NCBI GenBank assembly: GCA_030544215.1
Contig: JARZZO010000002.1
Span: forward strand, 28,829,395-28,893,394
Direction: 5' to 3'
Length of the DNA: 64,000 nt
Source of the DNA: Zantedeschia hybrid cultivar
Taxonomy: Eukaryota; Streptophyta; Magnoliopsida; Alismatales; Araceae
Made by a program: the position numbers and the translations under genes. This document shows, in pieces, positions 1 to 10,579 of the stretch. The notes under the pieces are model-generated. The model did not search any database. It had not been told where the DNA came from and saw nothing but the letters and a program-made list of their open reading frames with translations. Position 1 is the first letter of the stretch. Every line of letters begins with the position of its first letter.

Positions 1-692
1 TTAAAAGAATATAATTTTTATAATACATGATTAAGTCATGATTAAATCGTGAATTTTTAAATTTATGAAGATTTTAAAGATTCTTTTAATAAATCCTAAC
101 CTATTAATAAAAAGTACACTAGAAAAATGAGATTAAATTCTTGAACTTCTCAAAAAAGTGAAGGGGTTTATGGAACTCTTCATTCTTTGGAAAAAGAAAA
201 AAATTCTCCCTACAATAAAAATTATTTCCAAAAGAATATCTTTTTCAGTTGAGTTATTAAAAAAAATCAAATCTAGTGTGAGTTCATGTTGAATCTCAAC
301 CATGGAAATGAGAGGGAAAGAGAGCTATAGAAAGTGGGCGAGAAGCTTGATATTTCTCTTCTAAAAAACACGTATTCCTAATTAGTTTAGAGGTAGAATT
401 TTTTTTAAGATAAGTTCTCCATCTAGGGAATAAAAAACTTTCATAATTATTTATTTTTTTAATCTCTAATCTTGGATAAACAACTTTTCTCTTAGCTTTC
501 CCTTCTTATATTTTTTGGAAAGTCTCCCCTCATACAAAAATCATTGCAGGCCCCGGTAGCATCTGATCTTACAACCTTTTAAGAAAAAAATCTAGAAAAA
601 AAGTGGAGGCAAACCAATAAAATAAGAAAAATAGAGAATCTCAATCCCAACAACACCCAACCAGTCGTGCAAACAAGTATCAGTATGCTCAC
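1..692. other. AT-rich stretch, probable intron or intergenic DNA
   Basis: No coding frame is supportable here. The stretch is AT-rich with short homopolymer runs. It begins at the splice donor of the minus-strand exon at 693-842, so it would be the first intron of that gene if the exon is real. The rest of the gene would lie to the left of the window. Confidence 0.4.
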
Positions 693-842
693 CTCATTGT
701 TCAGACCAGCCCTATGCCCAAGGGCGCCGAACGCTGCGTTGGAAGCTCCAGAATTCCAGAGGCGGAGGTAGGACGCCAGAGAGAGCAGAAAGGAGATGGC
801 GAGCAGCCTGGCTATGCCCATATGGATCTTGGTGCCCTCCAT
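693..842 (-). CDS. Putative first coding exon of an unknown host gene (N-terminal membrane anchor or signal peptide)
   Basis: On the minus strand an ATG at 842 opens 50 codons that end at a good splice donor (GAG then GTGAGC, intron side at 692), in phase 0. The peptide begins MEGTKIHMGIARLLAISFLL and has one hydrophobic segment at about residues 8-26, then a polar stretch rich in Gly, Ala and Asn. This looks like a signal peptide or type II membrane anchor. A second Met at residue 8 would also leave a usable hydrophobic start. The DNA just upstream is CT-rich on the coding strand, as in many plant 5' leaders. The frame stays open past the donor only by chance, as the reading becomes very hydrophobic without pattern. 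I do not recognise the family. Later exons are outside the window. Confidence 0.4.
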
Positions 843-1060
843 AACTACTGCACACTACTCCTTCACCTTCACCTGCTGAAGCCTGGGAAACTCTCCATTG
901 GAGGAAGAATAAGAAGATGAAGAGGAAGAAGAAGAGGGAGCCAGGGGGCCCAGGCCTCCCTCCGAGAGAGAGAATTGAACAAGGACAAGGACGGGTTGCG
1001 AGCCTCATGTAAGCTTCCTCCACCTTTTAAGTCAAATATTATTAAACTTGAATATTGCAT
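843..1060 (-). promoter_or_regulatory. CT-rich 5' leader and proximal promoter of the exon at 693-842
   Basis: Read on the minus strand, the 200 bases before the ATG hold long runs of TCT and CTC triplets, typical of plant 5' untranslated leaders. An AT-rich patch near 1030-1050 could serve as a core promoter, but I see no clean TATA box. Confidence 0.25.
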
Positions 1061-2439
1061 GGTTCACACCCGCCCGCACAAGTGTACGCAAAAACCGCAC
1101 CTTGATGGGCGCGCGGGTTAGACTTTACCCGCCCACACATATCAAGGCGTCGGGTACCTACGGGTGTACACTGAGACTTGCCCCTTAAACTTACGTGTTG
1201 AAGTTTTGCAACAGAAAGGAAAATAAGGACGTTGCGGGTCCAAACGCCTCGTTGCAGCCCTGCATTAGCGTGGAAAGGAAGCTTCAAAGCACCCAAACAT
1301 TAGCGTAGAGAGGAACTTTCAAAGCTAACGTTGTTATGGAGTAAGACCAACGAGGGGATACCAGGCTTTTGCTATTCTAAAGAGTGGATTGAGACTTCAA
1401 GAGTCTTTCGGTCGGTGGTGGACGCAGAAACTTTGTCCAGTGGGATCACTTGGATCATTATTATATATATCGATTTTTTATTTTTTTATATTAAAAATAT
1501 TAAAATAAAAAATAAAAATAAATATATTTTAATTATTATAAAATTGATATACTTTAATAAAAATGATACACTTCGTTACGAAGAATTTTTTCTTTTAAAT
1601 ACACTCAACGAATTTTTTATTAAATCATAAATAAATCATAGTACTATGTAAAAAATCCAGTGAGGTCACCTTATACTTAAATTTGAAATTTACCTTATTA
1701 AATTAAGATTCTTCTAATAAAATTTTAAAATTTCAGTAGGATCCTGAGACCCCACTGAAATGGGCTGCGTCCGCCATTGCTTTCGATAGAGGCAAGCCAA
1801 TGGTTGTTTTTCTTTTTTTTTAAAAAAATATCAGGGAAGATATCTCAATCCTTAAGTTTAGCCCTGTGACGTTAGGAAACACTTCACATGGGATTTTGAA
1901 GTTCCATAAACATGTAAAATTGGATTTCGATGTCCGAATTAATTAGTATGATTATGTGAAAACAATTAGTAGTCATTATCGATAATCAAATAGATGATAT
2001 GCGGCATACATATTGATGGGCAAAGAACAATATTGGTGAAGAATCCGAAAGTCATTTAGGTTCAATATATGTTCCACCTGTGGTATATTTGTGGCAAATT
2101 TTCTGAAAACAAACATACATACAAATGGTGGTAATATGTTGAAATTATTCACACTTGCAAAACAAATAATTTATATATAAATGTTATATATATAGAAAGA
2201 GAGAGAGAGAGAGAGAAATACTACTGTGTGGTCAAGACTTCTCATGTGACCTGATTGCATAGCAATTGAAGCCATCCAATAAAAAATGGACAGTGTGCTA
2301 CATCAGGTGTTCAGCAGAGACTCTTATCGAATCAAGACCACCGTGCAAATCGCACAAAAGAGCCTCACAGTGTACTGATAGTATACACACATAGGTTATA
2401 TGCACACCAAAGGTCTTTTAGTTGTCCCCACAAATTATT
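1061..2439. other. Intergenic DNA, no gene seen
   Basis: Mixed sequence: a GC-richer part to about 1310, a strongly AT-rich tract at about 1455-1640, and a GA microsatellite at about 2198-2216. No open frame here has protein-like composition. Nothing in it matches the LTRs elsewhere in the window. Confidence 0.4.
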
Positions 2440-2800
2440 AAACGTAGTAAAAAAAGTTTTTTTGCAAAAAATCTTATATTATATATATGCACAAAAAACT
2501 CCTTATTTTTTTGGAAAAATTACCTATATACCCCTTAATTCTTCAAGAATAACCATTACACCCTTACAATGAAATTATCCTAATATCCTTAAAATCTCAA
2601 AATTCCAATCCTAATACCCCTCGGGTTTGTTGCTGTCTACTGACAAATAATGTTTGGGAAATATTATGTAGATGGACGTTATATTAGACGAGAATGTACA
2701 ATTTTATCCTTGAATAAAAAATGAAAACTCTCCCCGAATTATTTCTCCATTGGTGCAGCAAAGGCTCCACACAACCAGAGGGACCTTGTAGCTTGTGGGG
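2440..2800 (+). repeat. Possible terminal repeat of a Mutator-like (Pack-MULE-like) element, left copy
   Basis: The segment at about 2505-2620 reads as the inverse complement of the segments at about 6545-6680 and 8100-8235. They share blocks such as AAAATTACCTATATACCCC and AATAACCATTA, and the ending CAATCCTMAT. Pairing of inverted AT-rich copies of this style around gene-like fragments is what long-TIR Mutator-like elements look like. The element ends and a 9-base target duplication were not located, so the class is uncertain. Confidence 0.3.
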
Positions 2801-2900
2801 GATCTAGCATGTAATGACTGAGATTTCGGGTTCTGTATTTGGGTCGGGTTCGGGCCGGATCCCCTGGTTTGGACCGTGGAGGGGTCTTGAGATTTCTGGC

Positions 2901-3235
2901 TGAATGGCGTCAACAGTGCTCGACGCCTTTCAAAAGGCGTCAGGGTGTGTGGACGCCATTTAGGCCTGCTTGTTGTTGTGCCGCGTGTGCGCCACGTGGG
3001 CGGGTTTCGGGCCGCGAGAGTACGGCCCCTGTCAGATTTGTCTGAACGGCGTCCAGCTTGGTCGACGCATTTCAGACTGCGACACCTGCGGTGTCAGGGT
3101 GCGACGCCAGAGCGTTGTCAGTACGGCCTGTCTTGTCGTCTGAACGGCGTCCGTGGTGGGCGACGCGTTTCAGACTGGTGTCGGTACGGCCGTCCTGTCA
3201 GACTGAATGGCGTCTGCCTCGATCGACGCATTTTA
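2901..3235. repeat. Spaced palindrome array (GACGC type), five units, in the solo LTR
   Basis: Units start at about 2901, 2931, 3043, 3141 and 3204. Each is 32 bases: an 11-base left arm ending GGCGTC, exactly 10 variable bases, then GACGC and a T-rich right end (for example TGAATGGCGTC, spacer, GACGCCTTTCA). The first two units are back to back and overlap by two bases. Confidence 0.85.
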
Positions 3236-3782
3236 CCTCGTTCCAGATTGACCCCGCAAGCCTCCCTTTCTTTCCCTCACTTTCGCCTCTCCACTCTCTC
3301 TCTTCGCCCTCTCCGCTCCCTCCGCCCTCCTTCCTCCCTTCCCTTCCTCTTCTTCCTCTTCCAACTACTCCGTAGCTTCCCTACCTCTCACCTCTACCTC
3401 CACCACCTTCCTCGCGGCGTTCCCTTCTCCGGACGGCGGCCGACGTCCCGGCGGAGTGGCGGCGACCTCGAGGATACCGGCGGCGGCGCGGGGCGAGACG
3501 GGTCGGCGGCGAGGAGCTTGGAGGAGTTCAAGAACCGGTAGGGGGACGAACCTTGCATGTGATGTTCGTGTGATTCTCGGCGTGACGTGGTGCTTGGGGG
3601 ATAGATTGAGCATGTTTAGGAGGGATTCCATGTGGGAATGACGGTGTCTGTGATCGTGTTTTCTTAAGCATGATTGTGTGGTCGAGTTTCTCTCCTTCCC
3701 CCTTTGATTTTGGGATTTTCGGGGTGCCCGGGGTTCAAGGGTGAAGCCCTCGGGTCGAACCAGGAAACCTGGTTTTTGGCGC

Positions 3783-4139
3783 TAAATGGCGTCGGGCTGG
3801 GTCGACGCTTTTCCGAAAGACGTCCTGTCAGCACGACGCGTTTTAGCGCAGAAACCTTCCTGTGTGAGGTTTCCTGAGTTAGGGGTTCTGTGCTAAATGA
3901 CGTCATGGATGGACGACGCCTTTCAGAAAGACGTCGGGCCATCATGACGCCATTTAGGCAAGAAATGCCCCTGTTTAAGGGTTCTGCAAATCTGGATTTC
4001 TGGGTTGAATGGCGTCGGGACACCCAGACGCGTTTTAAAAGGCGACTTCAACGGTGGACGCGTTTTAAGTAATAATCTGACGTTTAACTGAACCTGTCTG
4101 AGGGACTTGAATGGCGTCGACCTCGGTCGACGCGATTCA
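3783..4139. repeat. Spaced palindrome array (GACGC type), seven units, in the solo LTR
   Basis: Units start at about 3783, 3814, 3894, 3925, 4006, 4036 (degenerate left arm, GGCGAC) and 4108. The architecture is as in the 2901-3235 array, with a 10-base spacer every time. Six of the seven lie in adjoining pairs with a period of 30-31 bases. Confidence 0.85.
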
Positions 4140-5575
4140 AGCCAGAAGTGTTATATTGCTGGTTTTTAACATGTGTTTCACTGTAAAAGTTCTGAGGCAT
4201 GTTTTATGTGATACACTGTGATCGAGGACTTATGTGTGAGTGGAATTACATCACCGAGGTGTGTGTATGTGTGCTTTAGCTATATACTGAGGCGGAGGTT
4301 TACTGTGCGACTGGAATCATGTTATATGTGTGTTCGTGTTATGCGAATGTGGACCGGGTTAACTGTGGTTTACGTATGTCACCATGGACCGGTGGGGACA
4401 GGGTCATGGTGTCCGTGGAGTGGTGCTTGTTGTGTTTCACCCTTGGCTGAGACAAGCAGAACCACCTTGAGCCCGTCGGGCCGGAGTAGCTGTGTGCTAT
4501 CCGAGGGGTTGCTGTTTGGTCTCGGTGGGTCGGGGTTTCCCTTGGTTGTCGTGACAGCTTCCGGCGTGTTTCTTGCTGTGGAGCTGGTGGTGTTTCTGGT
4601 GGGAGTTGGTTTACCCTTTAGCCAGTGGGCCTGATGTGACCTTTGATCAAGGTTACGAGTGGTACCTATAGCCCTTGGCCTGACGCAGCCCGGGAGAGTT
4701 GGGTTTGTGGGTAGTTCCTGTAGCTTCGGCTTGACGGGGGTTCGCCGGTCCCCAGGGCCCTCCTGAAGCGCTGAGGCCTAGCGTGGAGGCAATCCGGACG
4801 GTAGGACAGTAGTCTAGACTGCTTGTGTGCACACGTAGCTGGCAGTGGCGGTACACTGAGTCCAGCTAGTCCTAGTTTGACTCACTGCCTCACCCTACAG
4901 TGCCCCGGAACACTGTAGGGGTGGACATGCGTGAGTAGTGGTGGTAGTGTTGGGAGGCGACGTTCGACTTCGGTCGACAGTGTGGTTTAGTCGCTTCGTG
5001 GACTTTGACTGTGAGTCGTGACTCTGTGTTGGGTTCTTCGGGTTACTTAGAATGGTTCTTGTTACACTGCTTACCGTACGTTTCATACCAGAGTTGGGTG
5101 CTGTGTTTACTGCTTTACTTAAATTGCCATATATCCCTGTTGTTGCTCTTGTGGGTGTGTGAGTGGGAGGCAGGGGATCGGATGATCCCTACTGAGCCAT
5201 TCCTGGTGTGGCTCACTCCCTGCGGTTTTCAGGTGTGGACCTCGAGGCGCGCGGTAGCGTGGTGTCTTCTCGGTGTGCGGACCAGCAGCTGTCTTAGTTC
5301 CGGGGTATGCCCCGATGTTGTTGTTCTTCCTTCTGCCTGTACTTATTTAATTGTTGGACATGTAATTATTGTTGGACTGTATACGGACATTGTTATTTTC
5401 CTTCCTGCGCACTTGCTTATCTTTGTAGTCCGTGAGATTGTCATATTTAATCTTGTTTAGCACTTACTCCTCCAGACGTGTTGTGTGAGATCCGGGTGTG
5501 AACCCGTAGTTAATGGGCCGACATCCATTTAGTGACCGGGTCTCCGGTCATAGGATGGCGGGTCGTTACATAGCA

Positions 5576-5670
5576 TCTGTTGGATTGCTTCTCCATTGGT
5601 GTGGTAGGGCTCCATACAACCAGAGGGAACTTGAAGCTTGTGGGGATCTAGGATCTAGGTACTAAGTAGC
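5576..5670. repeat. Near-copy of the sequence at 2735-2809 flanking the solo LTR
   Basis: The bases at about 5590-5650 (CTCCATTGGTG, then CAACCAGAGGGA, then GCTTGTGGGGATCTAG) repeat those at about 2745-2807 with several substitutions. The solo LTR therefore sits between two diverged copies of one sequence, beyond its own 5-base target duplication. This suggests an older local duplication. Confidence 0.5.
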
Positions 5671-5815
5671 CAAGATTCTCTAGAGAGATCACTTACACAT
5701 TCTGGAACCATGACCTCTCTTCTCTTGATTCGTTGCAACACATCCTTCATGAGTGCCTCCAGGTGGGAATCGTCGACCATGATAGGACATCGAGTATCTT
5801 GTGGGCATCGTCCTT
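5669..5815 (-). pseudogene. Gene-like exon fragment of unknown function
   Basis: On the minus strand a frame of protein-like composition contains MVDDSHLEALMKDVLQRIKR, followed by about ten more residues, then runs into a good splice donor (TGT then GTAAGT, about 5686). The charged, helix-prone peptide and the donor suggest a real or captured exon. I do not recognise the family. It lies between the two candidate inverted repeats of the Mutator-like region, so it may be a captured host fragment rather than part of a working gene. Confidence 0.3.
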
Positions 5816-7360
5816 CTGCCGTCTGAACCCCATGTTGCTGGACGTGAAGGGTGATGGAAAGGAGGTGGATGGGTTGGACGTGAGGAGCGATTGCTCGATG
5901 GTGGCCTTGATGGCCCTTGCGCATAACACGACTAATGTTGGGGTTATCTGAGATGGAGACGATGAGTTGCTCAACTCAATCTTGACGACGAGTAACGGCT
6001 GTTGCAACTACTTAGGGCAGCCACGCCCAAGGTAGGCCTGCACCTGCTTGAGCGCCACAATGAGTGCGTTGAAGATGGGTGGCTGCTCGAGGCCATCGGA
6101 GGAAGAGGAGGAGGTGGAAGGGGAAGATTCGGGCTGGGGTCAAGGTGACGGAGAAGCACAACTTGAGGCCACGGCACTGTAGTGAGTGGGAGCGAATGCA
6201 GGCCTAGCAGAGAAGTCCTAAAGAGTTGGCCAGCAGGCTGGTGGCGACACGCGGCAACATGATTTTCCCATGGCCTTGGTGCCCCACCTTCGCCACCAGC
6301 TGATTCACCATGCTCATCACCTCCGACATCAACATCTGCAAGATTATGCTCAACTCCGTTTGCATCCATCCTCTCTCCTCTCTCACTCTCTCTCTCCCTC
6401 TAGCTTCTCCCTATAACCTTCTCTCTCTCTCTCTCTACAATAAGGATGGGGCCGTCGATATCCTAAGAAAATTAGACATGTTCTTAAGGGTGTTTCTGTC
6501 TTTTTGTACATGAGTTAGGGTTTAACTCAAGTGTGGATGAGTTACATGAAGGATAGTTAACAGTGGGGGAATGAGGATTGGAAATTGTAGATTTTAAGGG
6601 TATTGAAATAATTTCTTTAAAGGTAGAGGTATAATGGTTATTCTTAAAGATTTTAGGGGTATATAGGTAATTTTTTCTTTTTTCTTTTCCTATAACAAGT
6701 CCAAATTTGTAAGTAATGTGAGTGATCATAGACTTGATGATAGGGAACTCTCTACATGTACACTGATTACATAGGAGGTTTTTTGCCTATACGCATTTTA
6801 CAGGAGTTTATTTGCTTGATCATAGTGGGTTTTTTAAATATACAAGGGGATCTTATATATATATATATGTAACAAGGAGTTTTCTACACATATATCAAAG
6901 AAACTCCTCATATCTTTCGTATATATCTTTGACTCCATGAACGTATCCTTCCTTAGCACTAGATCCCTCTACTTAACAACCGTTTGAGAAATATAAAGAT
7001 TCATGGAAAATTCTTTTAACCCTTGTTAAAACAAACAAAAAGAAATAAAAAATGATATTACTACCCTTCTAATGGGTTAAGAAAATGAAAAGGGAGATGG
7101 GGATATAATATGCAGGTTTCTCAAAGACACTGACACATACACAGGGGTGGCCAAAGGGATAGGTTGTATATCTGTGTGTGTGAGAGAGAGAGAGATACTA
7201 GCACAATTACCTATGGTAGTCCTTAACCACATTGAATCACAATGGTTTGTTCTTCCCTGCTGGGTTCTCCCGCTAACCCCTTGCTCTGTTGCATGAAAGC
7301 AAGCAACATCTAAATATGTTATCCATGATTGAGCTAGGTCATAAGGCGGTTCTTGGCCAA
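5815..7360. repeat. Tandem duplication, copy 1 of a 1.54 kb unit
   Basis: The unit starts at about 5815 (near TTCTGCCGTCTGAACCCC) and runs to about 7360. It is followed directly by a second copy. On the minus strand each copy holds a short gene-like stretch ending SDGLEQPPIFNALIV plus a Cys-rich tail and a stop, at about 6008-6120 in this copy. It also holds the AT-rich candidate terminal repeat, a CT microsatellite (about 6375-6440) and a TA run near 6860. Confidence 0.8.
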
Positions 7361-8897
7361 CAGTTCTTCTGCTGTCCGAACCCAATGTTGCTGGACGTGA
7401 AGGGTGATGGAAAGGAGGTGGATGGGTTGGACCTGAGGAGCGATTGCTTGATGGTGGCCTTGATGGCCCTTGCGCATAACACGGCTAATGTTGGGGTAAT
7501 CTGAGATGGAGACGATGAGTTGCTCAACTCAATCTTGACGACGAGTAGCGGCTGTTGCAACTACTTAGGGCAGCCACACCCAAGGTAGGCCTTCACCTGC
7601 TTGAGCACCACAATGAGTGCGTTGAAGATGGGTGGCTGCTCGAGGCCATCGGAGGAAGAGGAGGAGGTGGAAGGGGAAGATTCGGGCTGGGGTCAAGGTG
7701 ACGGAGAAGCACAACTTGAGGCCACGGCACTGTAACGAGTGGGAGGTGGCGGAGTGGGAGCGAATGCAGGCCTAGCAGAGAAGCCCTAAAGAGTTGGCCA
7801 GCAGGCTGGTGGCGAATGCGGCAACATGATTTTCTCATGGCCTTGGTGCCCCACCTTCGCCACCGGTTGGTTCACCATGCTCATCACCTCCGACATCAAC
7901 ATCTGCAAGATTATGCTCAACCCCGTTTGCATCCATCCTCTCTCACTCTCCCTCTAGCTTCTCCCTATAACCTTCTCTCTCTCTCTCTCTCTACAATAAG
8001 GATGGGGCCGTCGATATCCTAAGAAAATTAGACATGTTCTTAAGGGTGTTTCTGTCTTTTTGTACATGAGTTAGGGTTTAACTCAAGTGTGGTTGAGTTA
8101 CATGAAGGATAGTTAACAGTGGGGGAATGAGGATTGGAAATTGTAGATTTTAAGGGTATTGAAATAATTTCTTTAAAGGTAGGGATATAATGGTTATTCT
8201 TAAAGATTTTAAGGGTATATAGGTAATTTTTTCTTTTTTTTTTTCCTAAAACAAGTCCAAATTTGTAAGTAATGTGAGTGATCATAGACTTGATGATAGG
8301 GAACTCTCTACATGTACACTGATTACATAGGAGGTTTTTTGCCTATATGCATTTTACAGGAGTTTATTTTCTTGATCATAGTGGGTTTTTTAAATATACA
8401 AGGGGATCTTATATATATATATATATATAAGAAACCCCTCATATCTTTCGTATATAGCTTTGACTCCATGAACATATCCTTCCTTAGCACTAGATCCCTC
8501 TACTTAACAACCGTTTGAGAAATATAAAGATTCATGAAAAATTCCTTTAACCATTGTTAAAACAAACAAAAAGAAAGAAAAATTGATATTATTACCCTTC
8601 TAATGGGTTAAGAAAATGAAAAGGGAGATGGGGATATAATATGCAGGTTTCTCAAAGACACTGACACATACACAGGGGTGGCCAAAGGGATAGGTTGTAT
8701 GTCTGTGTGTGTGTGAGAGAGAGAGATACTAGAACAATTACCTATGGTAGTCCTTAGCCACATTGAATCACAATGGTCTGTTCTTCCCCGCTGGGTTCTC
8801 TCGCTCCCCCCTTGCTCTGTTGCATGAAAGCAAGCGACATCTAAATATGCTATCCATGATTGAGCTAGGTCATAAGGCACAGGGTTCTTGGCCAACA
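7361..8897. repeat. Tandem duplication, copy 2 of the 1.54 kb unit
   Basis: This is the second direct copy, joined at CTTGGCCAACAGTTCT, which is present at about 7351 and again at about 8886. It differs from copy 1 by scattered substitutions and small indels, for example a shorter segment after the TA run near 8410. Divergence looks to be a few percent, so the duplication is old enough to have drifted but still easy to align. Confidence 0.8.
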
Positions 8898-8940
8898 GTT
8901 CTCAGACTAGCACATGAAACTCCTAGTGGGCAAAGAGGTG

Positions 8941-9160
8941 CTAGCAAATAGAGGCCCCCAAGAAGGCCTCCCTCCACTGCCATAGGTCGAGTAGTGCAGC
9001 ACTGCCGCTGTCATCTTCTTTCTCTTGAATGTAGCTCTGGACGAGGCTGATGAGGGCATAGAAGATCAAAGTTGCGGGTGGTGGCACATCATAGGCAACT
9101 AAGGTAGAGCGAGAACGTGGTATAGAGGTAGTAAACGATGAAGCTAGGGGACCATGGAGC
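8941..9160 (-). pseudogene. Gene-like fragment related to the scraps in the tandem units
   Basis: The minus strand holds an open stretch of about 70 codons with protein-like composition, including YDVPPPATLIFYALISLVQS, and ends at TAG (8941-8943). Its PPxxxFxALIxxxxxY pattern recalls the PPIFNALIVALKQVQAY stretch in the duplicated units at about 6010-6100 and 7565-7660. All three may derive from one gene family. I cannot name the family and see no start codon. A possible splice acceptor (CGCAG) lies at about 9170. Confidence 0.3.
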
Positions 9161-9244
9161 TAGAACGGCCTGCGAGCGAGGAATAACAGGTGGGGGAATG
9201 AAGGTGGTTGAAGTCACCGATATCAAGCGCAGTATGGAGCTCAT

Positions 9245-10128
9245 ATATTTTAGTATTGTATGTGTCCGTAAAGTTAATCATGTATATTGTATAATCTTGT
9301 TCAATTATTTCTAATAATAATGGCATTATATTCATTATGTGTAAATCATTTTTTATCTAACTGTTGCATAGTGAAGTTTATGAATATGTGCATTAGTTAT
9401 CAAATTATGATGAGATCATAATAATGAAACTGACAACTTATAAACATACACTCTTAAGTATTCTTAATCGGAGGAGATTAGTACAAGTTACTCCTGCTCA
9501 TTTGATGAGCATGACTGATCTCATAGTCACCTATGTGGAAACACTAAGGCGAACTTATAGGTCTTCATTAGAAAATGAGTTCACTGAACTGATCTAACTT
9601 AAATTGCTGAATGGTAAATTACCTAACTGTCAGCTAGCTTGATTTAGTATCACAGTTGCGTGGTTAGTTCTTAGACTTGAGATACCAAAGACACCTTATG
9701 GGTAGACTTCTGAACTTTGACCTTGCCTAAAGAATCTCCAACCATAGGATTCTAATTAGTCAAGCGATTGGGTTCAGTAGAACACCTTCGAAGGTGAGTA
9801 CTCAATATGAGATCATTCACTCTCGGTATTTAGAAAGAGAATACTTTAGGTATGATGCGCGGAAGTTCTTGGCTAGGGCGAGTACTATATCAGAAAAGGA
9901 GTTTTTTGATATCGTATAGTAACATCTTATCCAAGTGAGTTGACCACATAGGATTTGACAGTTGACTATGCCTTAGGTTGACTCAAAAGCATTGTACAAA
10001 TAAAATATTATAGCCACATGGTAACTGATATCGAAAAAGTTGCTTGAACGGATTGCTGAACTCTATTACCTTATAGGATCATACAGTATTGTTTGGCACC
10101 CAACTTGATCGGAAGTTTAGCCGACTAT
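9245..10128 (+). mobile_element. Ty1/copia LTR fragment, plus orientation
   Basis: The stretch matches, in the same orientation, the copia LTR at 47302-47906, and the inverse complement of the copia LTR at 56480-56894. Shared blocks are ATGATGAGATCATAAT and ATGAGTTCACTGAAC. Its right part (GGCACCCAACTTGATCGGAAG, about 10095-10115) matches 36130-36150. It stops abruptly at about 10128 against reverse transcriptase sequence that reads the other way, so this LTR and the following coding fragment do not form an intact element end. Confidence 0.7.
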
Positions 10129-10579
10129 TAACAAGGATTGGGTCATTTCAAGCATCCTCTTTGATCTATCTCTATAGATCCGTATTCCCAATACGTAGGA
10201 TGTTTTTCCCAAATCCTTCATGGAGAAGTTTTTCGACAGCCAGATCTTTACCGATGATATTATAGCTACATCATTCCCAATGAATAGTATGTCGTCTACG
10301 TAAAGAACTAAGAAGGTGACTGTGCTCCCACTGGTCTTCTTGTACACACAAGACTCATCTTCATTCTTAATAAAGTTATAAGATTTGAGAGCCTCATCAA
10401 ATCTTATATTTCAGCTTCGGGAAGCTTGCTTCAATCCATAAATGGACCTTTGAAGCTTGCACACTTTATCTAGAGATTTTTCGGATGTGAAGCCTTCTGG
10501 TTGTATCATATACACCTCTTCCTCAAGGTTACTGTTGAGGAAGGCAGTCTTCACATTTATCTGCCAGATCTCGTAATCG
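10129..10579 (-). pseudogene. Ty1/copia reverse transcriptase fragment (C-terminal half)
   Basis: On the minus strand this encodes the middle and end of a copia reverse transcriptase: DYEIWQINVKTAFLNSNLEE near 10500-10579, then the catalytic YVDD box (LYVDDILFIGND, about 10265-10300) and the end MLEMTQSLLIV at about 10130. The RNase H part that should follow is missing. The upstream half of the same protein resumes at 30417, so Tat1 splits it. Its frame is broken between about 10350 and 10450. Confidence 0.88.

Larger units (their letters stand above)
2810..5570 (+). mobile_element. Solo LTR of a Ty3/gypsy element, chromovirus type, 2761 bp
   Basis: The segment starts TGTAATGACTGAG and ends GGGTCGTTACA, so it has TG...CA ends. 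The five bases before it (2805-2809, TAGCA) are repeated exactly after it (5571-5575). There is no internal region, so this is a solo LTR left by LTR-LTR recombination. It is closely similar to the LTR that starts at 62519. Its end (a GGCGGGTCGTTACA block) matches the LTRs of the Tekay-like element at 47912-58519 and, in inverse, the LTR at 32128-34188. It carries twelve spaced palindromes. Short frames inside it are not genes. Confidence 0.93.

Noticed and set aside
2901..4139. CRISPR-like array (regular repeats with 10-base variable spacers)
   Set aside because: The genome is a plant one, the units are themselves palindromes, the variable parts are far too short for CRISPR spacers, and the units lie in LTRs.
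2945..5460. Frames of 60-200 codons inside the LTRs (also at 32382-32844, 48078-48509, 49655-49855, 58066-58266, 62655-63373)
   Set aside because: They recur because the LTRs are homologous. Frames shift between copies, composition follows the CT- and G-rich DNA, and no domain is present.
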